Source: Chara braunii (Eukaryota > Streptophyta > Charophyceae > Charales > Characeae). From it: a DNA stretch of 22,248 nucleotides. Location of the stretch: contig BFEA01000295.1 of assembly GCA_003427395.1 (NCBI GenBank), positions 1,617,222 through 1,639,469 on the forward strand, in the 5' to 3' direction. Shown here in pieces: positions 17,079-22,248 of this stretch. The position numbers and the translations under genes were made by a program. The number at the start of each line of letters is the position of its first letter. Position 1 is the stretch's first letter. The notes beneath the pieces are model-generated. The model saw nothing but the letters and a program-made list of their open reading frames with translations, did not search any database and had not been told where the DNA came from.

Positions 17079-17210
17079 TTTGATTGTGTTTCCGGCCACA
17101 TTCAGCCAGAGTAACCTACCTGAAATGCAAGTGAAAACAATCCGCACCATGGGACCTCTTTGTATACCCACCCTGCCGACTTTCTGCATGTGGCTGGAAA
17201 CACAATCAAA
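17079..17210. mobile_element. 132-bp inverted-repeat (MITE-like) element
   Basis: The left arm at 17079-17105 (starting TTTGATTGTGTTTCC) and the right arm at 17184-17210 (ending GGAAACACAATCAAA) are reverse complements at 25 of 27 positions, separated by 78 bases. No target duplication is evident, so the true ends may lie slightly inside or outside. Long, well-preserved arms indicate a fairly young element or a constrained hairpin. Confidence 0.6.
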
Positions 17211-17490
17211 TTTCACAGCACTGCAGGCATGCACAACAAACATTAGTGTCTACATACCTTCACGAGTGCTTAGAGACACCAGAAGTGCTACGTCCATGCT
17301 ATGGAAACATGAACCTGCTCCTAAATCTGTGAAGATTCACTCCTAAACTCAATATAAGCATAGCATCAGTGTCAGCTGTACCTGAGAAAGCATAATCGCA
17401 AGAAGGACGAGCTTGACCGATCTGTATGCCTGGCTCAGACTTAGCGAATAAATTGACTTAACAGGGGTTGAAATGAATACACGTTCACTA
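17211..17490. other. Non-coding spacer
   Basis: I see no gene or repeat here. Confidence 0.3.
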
Positions 17491-17494
17491 TGTG

Positions 17495-17524
17495 TGACGG
17501 ACCCGCCGGGATGGCGGTCCGTCA
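17495..17524. repeat. Strong hairpin, possible LTR terminus
   Basis: TGACGGACC (17495-17503) pairs with GGTCCGTCA (17516-17524); inside, GCC (17505-17507) pairs with GGC (17513-17515), with one bulged C. The sequence starts TGTGACGG at 17493, and some Ty3/gypsy LTRs begin with TG and a short palindrome of this kind. No matching second LTR was seen. CACTA precedes it at about 17486-17490 and recurs near 17870, so a solo LTR of about 380 bp is a weak possibility. Confidence 0.4.
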
Positions 17525-17529
17525 GGATC

Positions 17530-18030
17530 AAGATGAAGGGGATGAGGATGACGGAGACGGAGATGGAGCTTGAAGGGACAGCGCAACTCCGACGCAGACT
17601 CAACACGCACGTACTCCAAACTGTGGAGATGAAGAATGAAAATGGAAAACAGACTGCAGCTGGGGTAAACCCCCATCGGACTGACTGGACTAGACTGAAT
17701 GAGCACACGGCATGTGGGGTCAGGCCCCGGCTTGGTCCCACAGGCCGAACAGGCAAAATCGCCAGATATCCCTGGCTCTGGGAGCCAGGGCAGCCAGAGG
17801 CACGCTGCACTATGTATTGAGATATTTACACTACAGCTGTGTGTATGTTGCACTGGTATTGAGATATTTACACTAACTTGGTGAATAGATGGCTTTACGT
17901 AGGGCTTGACCCTGCTTAAGTTCACCACGTATTGAGACGTTTTCGCCACGACAACATCTGATCAAAAGCAGTTCATAGCTGTCCTATTGTCCAGCCAGCA
18001 CAGGGCGACTCTAATTCAACCCCACACTTT
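17530..18030. other. Non-coding stretch with a small direct repeat
   Basis: TATTGAGATATTTACACTA occurs near 17815 and 17857, with a weaker TATTGAGACGTTTTC near 17931. Overlapping plus and minus frames of 115-153 codons (17473-17949) are in GC-balanced sequence and match no family I know. Confidence 0.35.
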
Positions 18031-18032
18031 AC

Positions 18033-18079
18033 TGGGGCAGTCCCCTTGCCCGTCTGGCCTGGACACGCCTGGACGGGCA
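18033..18079. repeat. Two adjacent hairpins
   Basis: GGGG-CAGT-CCCC lies at about 18034-18045 and is followed by TGCCCGTC (18047-18054) pairing with GACGGGCA (18072-18079). A B-box-like AGGTTCAAATTTC follows near 18092, so this may be part of a decayed tRNA-like element. Confidence 0.4.
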
Positions 18080-18109
18080 GGCAAACAGCCTAGGTTCAAA
18101 TTTCAATGA

Positions 18110-18617
18110 CATGAGCACATTGTGCAATAGAATATAGCGAAAGCGGGCCGATGTACTGCAACGTTTCTTACCCAGACATTGACTACCCTGATTACAGTGA
18201 CGTATCCATCTCCACAGTCACAGTGCTCAAGAACAAATACTATTCAGCAGACTCCACTCAGGAGTGCAGGCCCATAAAACAACAACCCATTGGCGTATAC
18301 GTTTCCAGAAGGCTGGGCGAGGGGGGAAAGGTAGAGAAGGATCTGAAAACACGATCCAATCATACCCCAGCATTTTGACTAGCAGCTCACACAGGTAATA
18401 AAGACAGCTTCACCCCACCGGACCAGAGGATGGGAGCATCCTTCCCTAGGGTATGTCCAAAAGACCGCTCAACTAGAGGCCCACAAGTGTAGGAATGATA
18501 GGAATGCAACATTTACACAATTTGATACATAAAGACAACAAGTACAGCCAGTGCGGGCAACGCCCGTACACATGGAAATATGAATGAGATATTCGGGGTA
18601 TCCATAGCCATGAACGA

Positions 18618-18620
<3 letters not shown>
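18110..18620. other. Non-coding stretch
   Basis: A single CCCTAGGG occurs near 18445 without the flanking stems of the main array. No gene is supported. Confidence 0.3.

Positions 18621-18621
<1 letters not shown>

Positions 18622-18703
<82 letters not shown>
18622..18703. repeat. (CT)n microsatellite
   Basis: An uninterrupted CT repeat of about 80 bases. A run of C follows at 18731-18742. Confidence 0.95.
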
Positions 18704-18709
<6 letters not shown>

Positions 18710-18744
18710 TGTCTCCTTCCCCTCCCTCTTCCCCCCCCCCCCGC

Positions 18745-19800
18745 CCCCCAAAAAACTGGGTCTGAACCTTATTCGTTGAGACGCGAGGGGTTGGATCTCC
18801 TTTTTCTTTCTTCTTGTCAATGAACCTAACTTTTCTTAATGCCACGGGTTGAATCTTCCATTCAAGTTCCGTCTCTCAAGAGCGATGGCGAGTGAGAAAC
18901 ACCGCTCTCTCTCTCTCTCTGCTCATAGAGAAAGATGCAGTGAGAGAGAAAGAGGAGAGGAAGAATGCTGCTGGAGCGATATTTTAGAGGACGTCTATTG
19001 TGTGGAGCAGAGTTCAAAAGTCGTTTCAAGTAAAATAATGAAATGTGATCGAACTCTGATGATATGTGTAGCAGGTCGTTGGATCGGTTACATTAACACT
19101 CCATGATGGCTGCGAGTATGAAGGAACAGAAGCCCAAAAATCAACCGATGAAACCAATAATCACTGATTGTTCACGCATTTTAATCAATCCATTCACCGA
19201 TATGATTTCAACACAGAACTGATGAGCATCTGGTGTTCGCATCAACAACGCCGACACGTGCGTAATAAAAAGAAGGCGAGACGCAGCAGGCTTGGCAACA
19301 TCCAAACCAGTAGAATGGAGACAGGGGGGGAAAAAACATATCATAGCAACAGAGTGACGGGAGGACCACTTAGCTCCAGAAGTGAAAAGACAACAGCACA
19401 GTGGCATATAATATAAACTTTATAAAGGGAAAAAAAGAAAAATGGTACATGATAGAGAAGAAGCGCAAAGGATGTGGTAAAATATCACACAATCAATATT
19501 TCATCACCTATCTCCTTTTTTCTCTTCTTTGTTTTTGCATTTAGAATCATCTAGGCCGGGACTTGAGTGACGACGGGCGTGTCTCCATAAACAATCACCC
19601 CTCTGGCTGTAGTTTTGTCGGCCGTTTGGTTTTCCAGCCCCGTCCTCCATGACAACGTCGATAGGCACCAGAAAACGCGCTGCTCATCTGATGGCAGAAC
19701 TAGCAGATGGGTAGATCCCGTCTGCTAGATGTTCATTCCCAACTTTTCACAACGGTCGGGATAGGTCGTGGCATAACGTCACATGCAACCGGAGGAACTT
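18745..19800. other. Non-coding stretch
   Basis: Short CT and GA runs occur near 18905-18960. A-rich runs lie near 19430. No gene, tRNA or structured repeat is seen. Confidence 0.3.
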
Positions 19801-19809
19801 TAATACATT

Positions 19810-19845
19810 GTAGTAGATGTAGTAGATGTAGTAGATGTAGTAGTT
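19810..19845. repeat. 9-bp minisatellite, four copies
   Basis: GTAGTAGAT is repeated three times followed by GTAGTAGTT. Read in frame it gives the Cys-Ser-Arg pattern of the 146-codon frame 19707-20147, which otherwise has no recognisable domain and is probably not a gene. Confidence 0.85.
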
Positions 19846-20292
19846 GTAAAAGGGCCTTTACGTATCAGACCCCGAATGGATACCCCAACAGCAAAGGGTT
19901 CTGTCGGCCAGAGCTTAAATTCACGAGCAGCAACTCAAAAGACAAAGTTCTTGAGGTAAAAGTCACATCCATAATGAAATGGAAAGTCATTTTGAAAGGT
20001 TACAACAGGTCCTACACAAACAGGTATTGGACACAGTTTTTGAGACTGAGAAAGGGTCATGTCTCGTCGATGAAAAATTATGTCTGTTCGTCAATAAGTC
20101 AAAGGCTACAGTCCCAGTCCAGTCATAATTCCACGAGTCAGTCCTGATTCAGATCGGGAGTCCAAAAGACAGGCCCGATGGCCCAAAGCAGCAGCAGACC
20201 ATGGGAAAAGATACTGGGACACACACTTTGCAACAATCGGTACTCGGCAGGACTCCCCGGCACACTTGAGGCTGAATGCAGGCCACGCCAGA

Positions 20293-20317
20293 CCAGTCCA
20301 GCACTATAAAGGACTGG
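20293..20317. promoter_or_regulatory. Hairpin enclosing a TATA box
   Basis: CCAGTCC (20293-20299) pairs with GGACTGG (20311-20317), and the 11-base loop contains TATAAA at 20305-20310. CCCATTCAGA about 25 bases downstream could be a start site. The plus-strand frame that follows is only 19 codons. The promoter call is tentative. Confidence 0.3.
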
Positions 20318-20319
20318 CC

Positions 20320-22170
20320 AGCCTCCCATTCAGACGGATGCTCACTTCGCATGAGAGTGTGGAAGTGCCGTGGCACTTGTGCGCTCGATGTTTGTGAGCT
20401 GCGCTAGGCTGAAGAGCAGCGCTGGGCGAGAAGGAAGAGAGTGCTGGCTAGAGGGAAGGCAGCCATAGCTGCGCCAGCAGACGTTAGTGGTAATAGAAGA
20501 GTTAGTAGTAGTAGGAGTACCAGTGAGTAGTATTCAGAGTAGATCCTCGTGTGATAGGGAGGGAGTGCGCATGCATGATGAGTGAGAGTGGACCAGTACT
20601 ATAGACCAGGAGGGAGAGAGAGAAGAAAGCAGACGAGAAGGGGGAGTTGTGAGTTATGGTGATACTTACCTATTGAGCGATGTTGTTGATGTTCGGCAGC
20701 TGGTGCTGACTGAGCGCCAGGCCAGGGAACTCGTGTTGATTGGAGAAGACTTGTGACTTTGATTGGCGCTGTACATTTGGACTTATGATGTGTCCTGCTT
20801 ACTCTGGGTTTGTTAATTAATTAAGTTGAATTTCCTGGTTCTCATTAATCTTCTATTGGGCTTTGTGAGAGACATCGCAACTTGGGAAATCTGTGTGAAT
20901 GCATGTGATGTGAAGCAGTCCAGCAAGTATTGAACAGTCGGGTTCCTTGCAGTTGGAGAAGATAAAAGAGGCATGCTATGCTTGACAGTCGTGCGGACAT
21001 TCACCAAGATGCATCATAAGTCTTGCTGTAGCCATACATTGACGCGATTCCCAATGCGCATTAGTCATGGACGACAGTCATGGATGATATGTCGGCATTG
21101 CCTCCCATGTGGAGGGAGAGAGGGGACGGTCCATGCATGACACATTTCTCTGCAGCACAATTCCCGCAGCTGATAGGACGGAACAAGTAGGGATAAAGAA
21201 CCCGTTTGTGTTTCCTATTTCCAGATATCATTATGGAATAGACAGAATGGTAGGGAAAACGTGTTGTTCTTTTCCAATTGCGGCAGCTGTTCAGTGTTTT
21301 GTTTGCAGACAGCAGAAGTGAGTGTGGAATAAACGTTCCGTAACAGGTGGTTAACAGACCCCTTCATTCTCTCATGGCTTTTCCTTCAAAAACCCTAAAC
21401 CTTTGAAACCGAATGTGCCACGAATGCATAGAATGAACACTAGACAAACCAAGAGCGAAGGATAAATTCAACGCCCATGGGCTGAAAAAGAGGTGTCCCT
21501 GTTAACCACGCTCGACACTTAAAGAGGAAGGGGTCAGGAAATGGCGGAAGTGAAGATCTAACCATTCACCGCATAGAATGCAATAGATGGGGCCTGTGTT
21601 GTTTTAAAAATAAAAAAAAATAAAAATAAAAAACGAATGCAGGTATGACACAGGGCCGATGAAGGAGACTCAGGGACTACGAAGGAGATAGATCCCCGCA
21701 AGACGATTCAATAATCAAGAAGGGGAAAAAACAGGGCTCATGTTCACATACAGACCAAACAAGAATGTTTTAAGGATGAACCCGGTTTTCAGATATAATA
21801 AAGGATGCTTTTTCTTTGTAAAAAAGAAGAAGATTTATGACAATGTTCATTTCCAACTTTTCGCAAAGATTGCCCGATCGCAAAGATCCAAAAGAAAAGT
21901 AGCCCACATTGTCTCTGACTTGTCTCTTCAGCTGCTTCGATCCACATCTATTGGGCGAAAGTAAAAAGAAAAGAAAAAAAAAACACAAGAGCGAGAATGC
22001 AAACACTCTCATCATCTAAAGTCAAGGTGAAAAGTCCACCTCCTTCATCTAACAGCACTTCCCAGTAGCACACACAGTGCAATATAATTTTTTAGCAATC
22101 CGTGCACTCATCCTCTCACGATGAACAAGCCAAACCATCAAACAGGTTCCCCAATCGATGGACCTCCAAA
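20320..22170. other. Non-coding stretch to the right edge
   Basis: GTAGTAG words recur near 20490-20530. A minus-strand donor-like site (AG then GTAAGT) is at 20664-20671. TTAATTAATTAA lies near 20813-20824 and an AAAAT-rich run at 21605-21633. Frames are at most 81 codons and unrecognised. Confidence 0.3.
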
Positions 22171-22171
22171 T

Positions 22172-22172
<1 letters not shown>

Positions 22173-22248
<76 letters not shown>
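22173..22248. repeat. (CT)n microsatellite at the window edge
   Basis: A pure CT repeat runs to the last base, so its true length is not known. Ending here suggests the contig or window stops inside the microsatellite. Confidence 0.95.

Noticed and set aside
17349-17949. Two overlapping 153-codon minus-strand frames and a 115-codon plus frame
   Set aside because: They overlap in different registers and match no family I recognise; length alone is explained by base composition.
18440-18452. Single CCCTAGGG as a further unit of the hairpin array
   Set aside because: No outer stem flanks it and the TAGGG partner is missing.
19707-20147. 146-codon frame with a Cys-Ser-Arg repeat resembling a zinc-binding motif
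   Set aside because: The cysteines come from a 9-bp minisatellite and the rest has no domain signature.

Overview
This window looks like intergenic or intronic nuclear DNA from a large, repeat-rich eukaryotic genome. I found no confident protein-coding gene. Open frames are short, overlap on both strands, match no family I recognise, and often run through microsatellites or repeats. The eukaryotic call rests on long CT microsatellites, polymerase III-type (A-box/B-box) tRNA-derived sequences, several transposons with terminal inverted repeats and target-site duplications, and scattered TATA and splice-donor-like sites. A streptophyte alga or plant is plausible, but the lineage is not settled by the sequence. 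There is no rRNA, CRISPR or bacterial operon signal. Parts carry assembly scars: N calls, a sequencing-library junction and a suspect duplication.

Layout: 1-3460 is low-complexity non-coding sequence with a fold-back repeat at 2189-2392. A possible retroelement primer-binding site lies near 3538. The most unusual part is 3921-5738. It holds an array of 16 small two-tier hairpins built around a CCCTA-GGGT-TAGGG core, followed by three more hairpins with a different sequence but the same design. Stem sequences differ from unit to unit while pairing is largely kept, often by changes on both arms or by G-T wobble. Further hairpins continue to about 7000. From 7700 to 9280 come a purine-rich tract and two MITE-like elements.

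From 10528 to 11960 there is a 183-bp duplication carrying the same N in both copies, then a 189-bp repeat whose second copy is split by a 194-bp element flanked by TTAA. From 12341 to 15104 a 157-bp satellite-like repeat is split by a roughly 2.35-kb element with TGACG ends and a 7-8 bp target duplication. That element holds a TATA box and the best open frame (163 codons, function unknown). From 15100 to 15780 there are decayed tandem repeats, then a dimeric tRNA-derived SINE on the minus strand (15905-16140). The right third holds three CT microsatellites, a near-copy of the Nextera mate-pair junction adapter, a 132-bp inverted-repeat element and otherwise featureless sequence. The window ends inside a CT tract.

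The sequence therefore reads as layered mobile-element insertions rather than cooperating genes. The candidate for something undescribed is the covarying hairpin array. It could be a structured RNA, a cruciform-forming repeat, or the non-coding part of an unrecognised mobile element.
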